Source: a virus
Reading direction: 5' to 3' (one strand)
DNA: 26,124 bases
Virus record (IMG/VR): IMGVR_UViG_3300025759_000605
Span: 1 to 26,124 of that record
The translations under genes were made by a program, and so were the position numbers. This document shows positions 13,607 through 21,991 of this stretch, in pieces (positions within the stretch are counted from its first letter, which is position 1; each line of letters opens with the position of its first letter). Below the pieces are notes generated by a model that worked only from the letters and a program-made list of their open reading frames with translations, was not told the origin of the DNA and ran no database searches.

Positions 13607-15175
13607 ATGAGTTTGTTAGTAAACCAAAACGAAGAAGAAAAAAAGAAAGGTTTAGGCGGTCTATTAGGTAATTTAGACAGTCAAAGTTTATTAGCTTTTG
13701 CTGCTTCGTTACAAGAACAAGCTGCTCCTTCTACAACACCACAAGGCGGTTTAAGATTAGCTGCACCTATGTTGGCATACAAACAAGCGAATGAACAACA
13801 AAAACAAAAACAGGCTTTAAATCAATTATTTGAAGCTAGAGGCATACCTACTGATTTACCAACTGATGTTGCATTAAAATTATTAGGAAATAACAGACAA
13901 ACAAAACCAAGCTTTCAAACATTTCAAAATACATCATCTCAGCAAATAAATATAGGTGGGCGAATTATTGAACCTAATGGTACTTTTAATATAGACTCAA
14001 ATACATTTTATGACCCACAAAATCAAAATATAGTTAATGCTTATAATGAAGGGTTAATAAAGCCTTATAAAAATGAAAATCAGCAAACTAAAGCTATAAG
14101 CATTAAAGATTTTAGAAACACAAGTGCAAATCCTATAACTATTAATGGCAGAGTAATTCAACCAAATCAAGCATTTCAATATGATATTAATAGACCAACA
14201 GATGATTTTCAAAAATACTTTGGAGAAGGAGCTATAAATATTTTTGAACCTGTTGCAGTAGATACAGAGCCAATGCGTGTTACTAATTTATCAGATAAAG
14301 ATGTAACATTAGCAGATGGTACAACAATAAAAGGTGGAGCAACAACATCAATATTACAATCACAATTTGCACCTAACCAAAAATTGTTTAATGATGGAAC
14401 ATTGTATAGAGTGGGTGAGGGTAGGGAAGTTCAACCTATGACTTTTATTGACCAGAATGGTAACAGATATGATAGTTTTGTGAAAGATGGTAGAAGGTTA
14501 ATAACTGATGCAAGTGGTCGTCAGGTACCATTAAGTGGATTTATAGAAAAAAATAAAGATTTAAAATTAAAACCAACAACTACTACTGAAATTGGCAAAG
14601 CAACTATACCTGCAACAGATTTAGTAAAACAACAAGACCAATTAATAGCTGATAGAAATAAATTACAGGCTCTTGCAGAATATGCTAGTAATGTTGAAGG
14701 TTCACAACAAGGTCTTGCGTTTTCTATTGGCAATATAACATCTAAATTACAAACTTTTGCTGGTCGAGAAGCAGATAATATAGAAAAATTATATAGAGGT
14801 CGTTTAAGTGAAAACCAAATACAGTCTTTAATAGGTAGATTTAGACTTGAAGTTGTTGGTGGTGGTGTAATGACTGAAAAAGACGCAGAAAGAGTTTTAA
14901 TGGCTTTAGGTGGAGAAGCTGGTGCATTTAGAGATAAAGCTGTTGTTGATAGATTAATTAGAGATATTTTTGAGAGAAGTTGGAATAGCTATAATGCACA
15001 AGTTAGAACTTTTAATAAAACGATAAAGAACCAAAGACAAACAGACCAATTTAGAACATTTGAAACATTTGATACTGTTGATGATATGTATAATACATTA
15101 TTTAAAGAAGCTGATGAAAAATATAGCATAAATACTGAGTTAGATGAAACATATCCTCTATTACCCCCAGCTTAA
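13607..15175 (+). CDS. candidate ejection or internal virion protein with three internal repeats
   Basis: The 522-residue product is Gln/Asn/Thr-rich. Residues 1-100 are helical and Ala/Gln-rich (LLAFAASLQEQAAPSTTPQG). Three similar units of about 50 residues follow at roughly 106-154, 168-214 and 223-269. Each unit has N-[TL]-S, a strand, G-R or G-T, [IV]-x-[PG], and ends in '(N/G)(E/D)G' plus a strand. The remaining part is helical. The gene is the second in a row of three large proteins between tail and fibre genes, which suits an ejection protein, but the repeats could instead be binding modules. Its ribosome binding site overlaps the upstream TAG stop (TAGGAGTAA). Confidence 0.7.
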   Translation: MSLLVNQNEEEKKKGLGGLLGNLDSQSLLAFAASLQEQAAPSTTPQGGLRLAAPMLAYKQANEQQKQKQALNQLFEARGIPTDLPTDVALKLLGNNRQTKPSFQTFQNTSSQQINIGGRIIEPNGTFNIDSNTFYDPQNQNIVNAYNEGLIKPYKNENQQTKAISIKDFRNTSANPITINGRVIQPNQAFQYDINRPTDDFQKYFGEGAINIFEPVAVDTEPMRVTNLSDKDVTLADGTTIKGGATTSILQSQFAPNQKLFNDGTLYRVGEGREVQPMTFIDQNGNRYDSFVKDGRRLITDASGRQVPLSGFIEKNKDLKLKPTTTTEIGKATIPATDLVKQQDQLIADRNKLQALAEYASNVEGSQQGLAFSIGNITSKLQTFAGREADNIEKLYRGRLSENQIQSLIGRFRLEVVGGGVMTEKDAERVLMALGGEAGAFRDKAVVDRLIRDIFERSWNSYNAQVRTFNKTIKNQRQTDQFRTFETFDTVDDMYNTLFKEADEKYSINTELDETYPLLPPA

Positions 15176-15186
15176 AAGGCAAAAAC

Positions 15187-17007
15187 ATGAAAAAAAGATT
15201 TTTAGTTAATAACAAAACAAAGAAAAAAGTAGTTATATATGTTCCTGATAGTTGGGAAAAAAAATATGGAACATTAGATAAAGATAACAAAAATGGATTT
15301 AACTCTAATGAAGAAAGAGAAGCATTATTACAAGTATTAAAATTATCTAAAAATAACAAAGCACCTAATGGATATTTTGTGTCAAAAGGTCATTTTGAAG
15401 ATTTTAAAAGAAGCATACAAAATATGCCTGAATCTTTTGGTCAATTAGCAGTAGATTATAGTAATATAGTTTTACACCCAATACAAACCGCAACAAGCGT
15501 TTATAAATTAGGTAAAGGTGTATTAGAGTTAGTAATTCCAGATTATGTATATAAATCAGACGATCAAGATTTAGCTATTGAATTAGGTAATTTTTTTAAA
15601 AATAGATATGGTTCATTAACAGGTTTAAGAAAAACAATGGTAACAGACCCTGCTGGTTTTCTTGCAGATGTAAGTATGATATTTACTGCTGGAGCAAGTG
15701 GAGCAGCTAAAATACCATCACTTGCAAAACACGCTGAAAAATTAAATAATTTAGCACAAAAAAGTAATTTGATTGACCCTCTTATTGCCTCTGCTACAGG
15801 TGTAAAAAATATTGCAAAAGGTGCAATTAATAAAACACCAGATATTCTTGGTTTTCCATCAGGGGTAGGTGGTGACGCATTAAGAATAAGTTATCAAGCT
15901 GGTCGTGAAGGAGGTAAAAATCAAAAAGTTTTAACTGAAAACATGAGAAACCAAAATCCAAACGCTTACGAAAATATGGCAGATTTACTTAAATTAAAAT
16001 TAAAACAGCATAAAGATTTAAAACAAGCAAATTATAAAGAAGGTATGGGTTCACTATTACTAGGTACAAAAACAATACCTCAACCTGAATTTAACAAAAT
16101 AATAGATGATATAATAAAAAATTTAGATGAATCTACAACTTTTAAAGGTAAAAATAAACCTAAAGAAAGAATAATACCAAGCGATTTACCAGTAAGTCCA
16201 AGAGTAGATAAGATACCAGAAAAAGGTATAGATATGCTTAGAAATGAAAAAGGTATTACTGCAATTAATGATATAAAAGATTTATTAAAAGAATTTAGGT
16301 CAAATCCAAATTTTCATACTGTAGAGTCTTTAGATGTATTAAAAGGAATGATTGACGACTTATATCCTTCAAGAGCAGCAGGTGAATTAGGTAATTATAC
16401 AGAAAGTTTAATTGCTCAAACAAGAAACAAAATTAAAAATAAAATTGTTGAAATAGAACCAGCGTATGCAGATGTAATGGCGGTTTATGAACAAGCTCAT
16501 CAACTAGAAAAAGAACTTATGAAAGCATTTGCAGTAAATAACAAGGCATCAATAGACCAATTATCAAGAAAATTATTTCAAACATTAAGAAATAATCAAA
16601 ATACAAATTTTGGCTCAAGATTAAACACATTAAAACAATTTGATACTGCAGGAGAATTACAAGCTGCTGCAGCTGGTCTTGTCTTGCAAAGTCCAACGCC
16701 TTTAGGTTTTAGAGGTGCTGGTGCAGGTTTGACTGGTCTTTATGGAGTTTCAGCTGGTTTAACTGCACCAGCATTAGGTTTATTAGCAGCGTCAAGTCCA
16801 AGATTAATGGGTGAAGCAAGTAATTTAGCAGGTAGAATTGCTGGTACTGTTAATCAAATGTCACCACCACCACAAGTAACAGGTTTATTAGACGCAATAC
16901 CAGAAAATATAAGACAAGGTGTTTCTGATACAACAGGAATTTTAAAAAGACCTTTAACGGATTTAACTCTATTGGAAGCTAGAGCAATAGAAGAAGAAAA
17001 TAACTAG
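15187..17007 (+). CDS. candidate large ejection protein, 606 residues
   Basis: The protein begins with a very basic stretch (MKKRFLVNNKTKKKVVIYVP). A mixed N-terminal domain follows, then amphipathic and apolar segments (TDPAGFLADVSMIFTAGASG, about residues 155-175). The middle is helical, Lys-rich and long (about 255-500). The C-terminus has an Ala/Gly/Leu-rich apolar region (AAAGLVLQSPTPLGFRGAG to LLAASSPRLMGEASNLAGR, about 495-560). Long helical proteins ending in a Gly/Ala-rich apolar region, placed before the fibre, are usual for ejection proteins that line the channel across the periplasm. No lytic transglycosylase motif is evident. The stop TAG is fused to the ribosome binding site of the fibre gene. 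Confidence 0.68.
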   Translation: MKKRFLVNNKTKKKVVIYVPDSWEKKYGTLDKDNKNGFNSNEEREALLQVLKLSKNNKAPNGYFVSKGHFEDFKRSIQNMPESFGQLAVDYSNIVLHPIQTATSVYKLGKGVLELVIPDYVYKSDDQDLAIELGNFFKNRYGSLTGLRKTMVTDPAGFLADVSMIFTAGASGAAKIPSLAKHAEKLNNLAQKSNLIDPLIASATGVKNIAKGAINKTPDILGFPSGVGGDALRISYQAGREGGKNQKVLTENMRNQNPNAYENMADLLKLKLKQHKDLKQANYKEGMGSLLLGTKTIPQPEFNKIIDDIIKNLDESTTFKGKNKPKERIIPSDLPVSPRVDKIPEKGIDMLRNEKGITAINDIKDLLKEFRSNPNFHTVESLDVLKGMIDDLYPSRAAGELGNYTESLIAQTRNKIKNKIVEIEPAYADVMAVYEQAHQLEKELMKAFAVNNKASIDQLSRKLFQTLRNNQNTNFGSRLNTLKQFDTAGELQAAAAGLVLQSPTPLGFRGAGAGLTGLYGVSAGLTAPALGLLAASSPRLMGEASNLAGRIAGTVNQMSPPPQVTGLLDAIPENIRQGVSDTTGILKRPLTDLTLLEARAIEEENN

Positions 17008-17016
17008 GAGTAAAAC

Positions 17017-20000
17017 ATGGCAAAAACGAAAATATCACAGTTTGATGCAACCGCAGCAAATAATACTGACCTAAATAGTATTAGTATTGCTGAAGGTACA
17101 GCACCATCTAATATTAATAATGCTATTCGTGAACTTATGTCACAACTTGCCGATCTTAATTTAGGCAATGAAGTATTATCTACTCTTAAAATAGACAATT
17201 TACACCTAGATGGTAACACTATTGTTACTTTAGATACTAATGGTGACCTAAACCTTACTCCTAACGGCACAGGAGCTGTTACTATAGCTAAAGCAGACAT
17301 CAATGGTGGTGCAATAGATGGAACACCTATTGGTGCGTCTAGTGCAAGCACAGGAGCTTTCTCTACTTTATCAGCTTCGTCTACTGCTAACTTAGGTTCT
17401 ACTGTAACAATATCAGGTGGTAATATAGATGGCGTTATAGGTGCAAATACTCCTGCAGCTATTACAGGTACAGTTATTACTGCTAATACAAACTTTGCTG
17501 GAGATATCACAGGTAATGTAACAGGAAATGTCACAGGCAACCTAACTGGTAATGTAACAGGAAATGTAACAGGAAATGTAACAGGTGATGTTACAGGAAA
17601 TATTACAGCGTCAAGTGGTACATCAACATTTAACAATGTGACCATAAATGGCACACTTGATATGGATAGTACAACCTCACTAACAATTACAGGACTTGCC
17701 ACGCCCTCTAATCCTACAGATGCAGCTACTAAAAACTATGTTGACACCGAAGTATCAGCATTGGTTGACTCCGCACCTGCAACATTAGATACTCTTAACG
17801 AATTAGCTGCAGCATTAGGTGATGACGCTAGTTTCTCAACAACTGTAACAAATTCAATAGCTACTAAACTACCTCTTGCTGGTGGTACTATGACAGGTGA
17901 TATAAACGCTAATTCTAATACTGTTAGCGGATTAAAAGCACCATCATCTGCAAATGACGCTACAACAAAAACTTATGTAGATACAGCAGACGCACTAAAA
18001 CTTAATTTAAGTGGTGGTACAATGTCAGGTGACATTAATGCAGATAGCAATAAAGTGACAAATCTTGCTACACCAACAAACACAGGTGACGCAACAAGTA
18101 AATCTTATGTTGATAGTATATTAGGTTCAGCAACTTCTGCGGCTGCATCAGCCTCTGCTGCTGCAACTTCGGCAACTTCTGCCGCAACTTCTGCTACTGC
18201 TAGTGAAAATTCCAACATTGCTTCGGCTGCAAGTGCTGCTTCTGCTGCTGCATCATTAGATAGTTTTACAGATATATATTTAGGTGAAAAGTCATCAGCA
18301 CCAACAGTTGACAATGATGGTGACGCTTTAGTAACAGGTGCGTTATATTTTAATACATCATCAAATCAATTATTTGTTTGGAGTGGTTCTGTATGGACAC
18401 AAGCTGCGTTTACAGCAAGTGGATTTTTAAGTGCTAGTAATAACCTATCAGATGTTGATAGTGCATCAACAGCAAGAACAAATTTAGGATTAGCTATTGG
18501 TTCAAATGTACAAGCTCATGACGCTGATTTAGATGCTCTTGCAGGACTAACATCTGCTGCTGACAAAGGCATACAATTTACAGGTAGTGGCACTGCAGGA
18601 ACTTATGATTTAACAAGTGCAGGTAAAGCCTTATTAGATGACGCAGACGCTGCAGCCCAAAGAACAACATTAGGGTTAGGTAGTGCCGCAACATTAACTG
18701 CAGGTACATCAGCTAATAACCTTGTACAATTAGATGGCTCTGCCAAGCTACCAGCAGTCGATGGTTCAGCATTAACAGGCTTAGCATCAGGTGGTACTGT
18801 AAACATGGTTGCAGACGGTGCTATTGCTATTAGAAAACCAGTTATACTTACTGCAACAGGTAAAGCAAAAGAGGTTGCTGAAACAGCAGGAGAAAGTAAT
18901 TTAGATAATGGAAACTATCTAGGCATATCTGCTGAAGCAATATCCGATACTGCTACAGGTAAAATAAATGTTATTGGTGGTACAAGCACAGGACATTCTT
19001 CTCTTACTATTGGCAACCATTACTTTACAAATGGTGCAGGCACTATTGGATTAACAGGTAGTTCTACAGGAGAACAATATGTAGGTAGGGCTATTTCAGC
19101 AACAGAAATACAATTATTAGAAAACGAAGGTTATCTATATGGTACTGCAGAAGGTGCAGTAACGGCAGGTAAACCTGTAATGGTAGAAACTGATGGTGAA
19201 TTTAAACAAATAGGAAATGACTCTACAGCAGTTTCTTATTCTGTGGGTTCACAACAAACGATAAAAGATACAGATACTGTTCAATCTAATGGTATTACAT
19301 ATGATGAAGCATTAGGTTATTTTGTAGTATTTTATCAAGAAGTAAGTAGCTCAAGTTTTGGGTATGGAAGAACATATACTGAAAGCAGTAAATCATTTAC
19401 ACTTTCACAAAGTTTAGGAGCATTTCATAATAGCACTACTGTAATTCTTGATAGTGTTTATGTTGGAAATAGCACTCATGTTGTTTTTTATAAAGATAAT
19501 AATGATTATCTAGCAGCAAGGGCTGTTACAATAGCTAGTGATGGCACAGGTACTTATGGAACAGAAAATATTTTATTAAGTAGCACAATAGAAAAATATG
19601 GAAGTGCTTATTATGATACTAGCAAAAGTGCTGCTGTAGTATGTTATACAACAAGTACAGCTCAAGCAATGGCAATTACTGTTTCAGGCACAACTATTAC
19701 AGCAGGTACAGCAGTTAGTTCAGGAGATGCTCCATCTGGTTCATATAACACTCATCAACATCATGCAACTGTTTATGATGAAACTAATAATATAGGTGTT
19801 TGGGCGTATGAGGGAGTATATCTTGGTGTGCGTACAATAAGTTTAAGTGGAACAGGGAATAGAACAATAACACTTAATACAAGAACTTGGGCTGTTAGTG
19901 CAGGTGGTTTATCTCCTACAAAAGATAGTTTTGCTTATGACCCTGTTTCTGAAAAATGTTTTTTAATGTATGTTGATGAAGCTAATACCGATATAGATGG

Positions 20001-20601
20001 AGTAGTTATAACTGTATCAGGAACAGATAATACTGTAAGTGCAGGCACTCCTGCTGAAATAGATGCACATAACCCTTTTACTGGAAATTTTAGAGGTGGT
20101 ATTGCAGCTAGTGGTTCTGCTCAAGGTGGTATATCTATTTTTTGGAAAAATGATAACACTTATATTAGAGGTGCTGTTGCTACAATAAGCGACACAAGTT
20201 TTTCTGTTGCTAATTCAGCAGATTTAAATTCTGAAGCTATTGACTCACATCAAATGAGTGTAGCTTACAAAACTACTACTAGAAGTAATTCAGTAATTTA
20301 TGTATCAAGTGCAAGTGATGAATTAGAGCAAGTAACTCATGTTCCAAATGGAACAGTTACAGAAACAAATATGCCAAGTGATGGAGAAAGTTATATAGGT
20401 ATAGCCACAAAAACAGTTGCAGACGATGCCCAAGCCGAAGTTGCAACATTTGGGCAAATTGATGCTCAACAAAGTGGACTTACAGCAGGACAAAAATATT
20501 TTGTGCAAGATGATGGTAGTTTAGGAACAAGTGCAAGTTCTACAGCAACAATGGTAGCAGGAAAAGCATTGTCTGCTACAAAATTATTAATTAGTGAATA
20601 A
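17017..20601 (+). CDS. tail fibre / receptor-binding protein, 1194 residues
   Basis: This is the longest gene here. Residues 1-45 (AKTKISQFDATAANNTDLNS onward, to AIRELMSQL) form a virion-attachment-like head. Residues 163-198 hold nine tandem [ND]-[VIL]-T-G units. About 222-366 hold three copies of the fibre module '[LT]GGTM(T/S)GDIN...ATPx..DA(A/T)(T/S)K.YVD', common in phage fibres. About 369-415 is an Ala/Ser linker. A beta domain at about 596-702 is repeated at about 709-748 plus 1124-1194. A propeller-like region (about 749-1122, many 'x-V-V-x-Y' strands) sits between the two halves of the second copy. The role is receptor binding, probably through the propeller. A TAGGAGTAA ribosome binding site supports the start. 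Confidence 0.9.
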   Translation: MAKTKISQFDATAANNTDLNSISIAEGTAPSNINNAIRELMSQLADLNLGNEVLSTLKIDNLHLDGNTIVTLDTNGDLNLTPNGTGAVTIAKADINGGAIDGTPIGASSASTGAFSTLSASSTANLGSTVTISGGNIDGVIGANTPAAITGTVITANTNFAGDITGNVTGNVTGNLTGNVTGNVTGNVTGDVTGNITASSGTSTFNNVTINGTLDMDSTTSLTITGLATPSNPTDAATKNYVDTEVSALVDSAPATLDTLNELAAALGDDASFSTTVTNSIATKLPLAGGTMTGDINANSNTVSGLKAPSSANDATTKTYVDTADALKLNLSGGTMSGDINADSNKVTNLATPTNTGDATSKSYVDSILGSATSAAASASAAATSATSAATSATASENSNIASAASAASAAASLDSFTDIYLGEKSSAPTVDNDGDALVTGALYFNTSSNQLFVWSGSVWTQAAFTASGFLSASNNLSDVDSASTARTNLGLAIGSNVQAHDADLDALAGLTSAADKGIQFTGSGTAGTYDLTSAGKALLDDADAAAQRTTLGLGSAATLTAGTSANNLVQLDGSAKLPAVDGSALTGLASGGTVNMVADGAIAIRKPVILTATGKAKEVAETAGESNLDNGNYLGISAEAISDTATGKINVIGGTSTGHSSLTIGNHYFTNGAGTIGLTGSSTGEQYVGRAISATEIQLLENEGYLYGTAEGAVTAGKPVMVETDGEFKQIGNDSTAVSYSVGSQQTIKDTDTVQSNGITYDEALGYFVVFYQEVSSSSFGYGRTYTESSKSFTLSQSLGAFHNSTTVILDSVYVGNSTHVVFYKDNNDYLAARAVTIASDGTGTYGTENILLSSTIEKYGSAYYDTSKSAAVVCYTTSTAQAMAITVSGTTITAGTAVSSGDAPSGSYNTHQHHATVYDETNNIGVWAYEGVYLGVRTISLSGTGNRTITLNTRTWAVSAGGLSPTKDSFAYDPVSEKCFLMYVDEANTDIDGVVITVSGTDNTVSAGTPAEIDAHNPFTGNFRGGIAASGSAQGGISIFWKNDNTYIRGAVATISDTSFSVANSADLNSEAIDSHQMSVAYKTTTRSNSVIYVSSASDELEQVTHVPNGTVTETNMPSDGESYIGIATKTVADDAQAEVATFGQIDAQQSGLTAGQKYFVQDDGSLGTSASSTATMVAGKALSATKLLISE
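17503..17610 (+). repeat. nine 12-base tandem units coding for [ND]-[VIL]-T-G
   Basis: Nine in-frame 12-base units of the type aatgtaacagga follow each other inside the fibre gene, three of them almost identical (around 17551-17586). They code for a Thr-Gly-Asn-Val zigzag, expected to form a regular beta-helical or triple-stranded shaft. Such exact repeats can change copy number by slippage, and so could change fibre length. Confidence 0.85.
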
Positions 20602-20611
20602 GGAGTAAACA

Positions 20612-20869
20612 ATGCAAACTATAGTAAGGAACGAAACTAATGTTAGTTTATATTTATATGGTGATAATAAAACAATTAGTATTGGTTCAAACTCTACAAC
20701 AGTAAGTGATGGTGGTACACTTGAATTAATTATTTCAGATTGTAATAGTAGCAACGCAACATTACATACAAGTGTAGAAAATAAATCAGATTATGTTGGT
20801 TCTAAATATAAATATGATGGTTCTACATGGTCAAACAATGAAAATTATGTTGAGCCTAATGATGCCTAA
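20612..20869 (+). CDS. small beta-rich protein after the fibre gene
   Basis: The 85-residue product starts MQTIVRNETNVSLYLYGDNK and is made of short alternating strands with Ser/Thr/Asn, ending in KYDGSTWSNNENYVEPNDA. It has an AAGGAG site fused to the fibre stop (gaaTAAGGAGTAA). The Tyr-Asp-Gly-Ser-Thr-Trp ending resembles short motifs in tail fibre proteins, so a fibre accessory or attachment role is plausible, but there is no named family that I can give. The next gene starts inside its last codons. Confidence 0.7.
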   Translation: MQTIVRNETNVSLYLYGDNKTISIGSNSTTVSDGGTLELIISDCNSSNATLHTSVENKSDYVGSKYKYDGSTWSNNENYVEPNDA

Positions 20870-21029
20870 ACCAACAACCGCAACTGTAAACCAAAAAATT
20901 GATGACCATGTTGACGCTTGTTCATCTAGGTATGAGGCAATAGATAAAAGACTGTACAGAATAGAAGCTATTATGATTGGTGCAAGTGCATCATCTATAG
21001 GCTTATTGTTAAAGATAGCGTTTACCTAA
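20862..21029 (+). CDS. XhlA-like coiled-coil plus membrane helix peptide, holin-helper candidate
   Basis: I place the start at ATG 20862 (or the ATG at 20859), overlapping the preceding stop. A longer frame back to 20793 would lie entirely inside the previous gene. The 55-residue product has a soluble coiled-coil half (NQKIDDHVDACSSRYEAIDK followed by RLYRIE) and a C-terminal apolar helix (AIMIGASASSIGLLLKIAF). This is the build of XhlA-type peptides associated with phage lysis, with the coiled coil in the cytoplasm and the tail in the membrane. The resemblance is by architecture only. It begins the lysis and accessory block. Confidence 0.6.
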   Translation: MPKPTTATVNQKIDDHVDACSSRYEAIDKRLYRIEAIMIGASASSIGLLLKIAFT

Positions 21030-21030
21030 G

Positions 21031-21444
21031 ATGTCCACAAAAATTGGTTTGCAGGGAGAACTTTTAGCTAGTTCTGTCTTGCAAGGCTATGGAATTGATA
21101 ATGACCTTGTTGGAAAAGATGGTTATGATTTATTAGCATGGTTAGAACAAAAACCAATACGAGTACAAGTTAAAGCTACAAAAAAGGCTCATATAGATCG
21201 TGGTAAAACTGTTGCACGATACAATTTTCAAACTAATTATGGTGGGCAAAAAACACCAATATCTAAAGTACAATGCGATATGTTAGCTTTAGTTGCCCTA
21301 GATAGACGTACCATACACTTTATGCTACCTGAAAACCTTACATCTACGAAAAAAATATATGAACAACAGATGACTTTAGAAAACGAACAGATGACATTCT
21401 CAGAAGTTTTTGATACATTAAGAAGAATGTGTACTTGTTCGTAG
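21031..21444 (+). CDS. PD-(D/E)XK endonuclease-like protein
   Basis: The 137-residue product matches the small PD-(D/E)XK nuclease pattern: E10 in the first helix (IGLQGELLASSVLQGYG), D33 in VGKDGYDLLAW, and a second strand IRVQVKAT with Q46-V47-K48. The order E, D, QxK with a Gly-Tyr-Asp-Leu strand is seen in resolvase-like and group I intron endonuclease-like families. It may cut branched DNA (debranching before packaging) or host DNA. It lies one base behind the XhlA-like gene, with no obvious Shine-Dalgarno. The stop overlaps the next gene's ribosome binding site (TAGGAG). No HNH or intron is near. Confidence 0.75.
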   Translation: MSTKIGLQGELLASSVLQGYGIDNDLVGKDGYDLLAWLEQKPIRVQVKATKKAHIDRGKTVARYNFQTNYGGQKTPISKVQCDMLALVALDRRTIHFMLPENLTSTKKIYEQQMTLENEQMTFSEVFDTLRRMCTCS

Positions 21445-21452
21445 GAGTAATT

Positions 21453-21713
21453 ATGGCAAAAGACCCAAGATTAGCAAGAGCTGGAGTAAGTGGATATAAT
21501 AAACCAAAACGCACCCCTAAACATAAAACAAAAAGTCATGTTGTTGTTGCTAAAGATGGAAATAAAGTAAAAACAATTCGTTTTGGTCAGCAAGGTAAAA
21601 CTGGTGACAGAACAATGACAAAAAGAGCAAAATCATTTAAAGCACGACACGCAAAAAATATAGCTAAAGGTAAAATGTCTGCAGCTTACTGGGCAAATAA
21701 AACTAAATGGTAG
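21453..21713 (+). CDS. DUF6321-like small basic protein
   Basis: The start is taken at ATG 21453, supported by TAGGAG at 21442-21447; an in-frame ATG at 21429 would add eight hydrophobic residues inside the previous gene. The 86-residue product (MAKDPRLARAGVSGYNKPKR, then HKTKSHVVVAKDGNKVKTIR, and a final KNIAKGKMSAAYWANKTKW) has a highly conserved-looking pattern that I associate with the phage family DUF6321, whose function is unknown. It is strongly basic with a short beta core, consistent with nucleic acid binding. It opens a run of three small basic proteins. Confidence 0.75.
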   Translation: MAKDPRLARAGVSGYNKPKRTPKHKTKSHVVVAKDGNKVKTIRFGQQGKTGDRTMTKRAKSFKARHAKNIAKGKMSAAYWANKTKW

Positions 21714-21722
21714 GAGCAATAG

Positions 21723-21881
21723 ATGAGTTTATATAGAAACATTAATAAAAGAAAAAAAGCTGGAACAAGTCGTTCTAAGAAAAAATCAACCATATCTGCA
21801 AAGGCTTATGCAAATATGAAAGCTGGTTTCCCAAACAGCAAGAAAAATAAAGCCAAAAAAAAACGTAAATCTAAAAAATAA
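21723..21881 (+). CDS. 52-residue Lys-rich protein
   Basis: The ATG at 21723 follows TAGGAG at 21711-21716, where the upstream TAG stop is part of the site. The product is extremely basic: a start MSLYRNINKRKKAGTSRSKK, a short less charged stretch (TISAKAYANMKAGFPNS), and a Lys-rich tail. There are about 19 lysines in 52 residues. No fold is apparent. It would bind nucleic acid or membranes non-specifically. With its neighbours it may be a DNA-neutralising component of the virion, or be expressed late for another purpose; both are inference. Confidence 0.75.
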   Translation: MSLYRNINKRKKAGTSRSKKKSTISAKAYANMKAGFPNSKKNKAKKKRKSKK

Positions 21882-21892
21882 AGGAGAAAGAT

Positions 21893-21991
21893 ATGCCTTA
21901 TGGTAAAGGAACGTATGGCTCTAAAAGAGGCAGACCACCAAAAAAGAAAGCTATGAAAAAGATGGGTACTAAAAAGAAAAAGAAAAAATGA
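21893..21991 (+). CDS. 32-residue Lys-rich AT-hook-like peptide
   Basis: The ATG at 21893 lies after a strong AAGGAG site (21881-21886) that overlaps the previous stop. The product starts MPYGKGTYGSKRGRPPKKKA and ends in a run of lysines. The core KRGRPPKKK is a close match to the AT-hook, as in the gene at 836-1243. Its stop overlaps the holin start (ATGA), which would couple this peptide to holin translation. The function is unknown. Confidence 0.7.
   Translation: MPYGKGTYGSKRGRPPKKKAMKKMGTKKKKKK

Noticed and set aside
17004-17702. Long minus-strand frame (232 codons) opposite the start of the fibre gene
   Set aside because: It is the complement of the repetitive fibre shaft, giving a Val/Pro/Thr-rich low-complexity product. 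It has no ribosome binding site and overlaps a well-supported gene.
18121-18260. Ala/Ser-rich stretch in the fibre as a possible membrane or signal segment
   Set aside because: It is too rich in Ser/Thr/Ala and lies between fibre modules. A flexible or helical linker is the simpler reading.
20793-20861. Upstream extension of the XhlA-like gene
   Set aside because: The Met-rich extension overlaps the previous gene in another frame and looks like chance. The ATG at 20862 (or 20859) overlaps the upstream stop.
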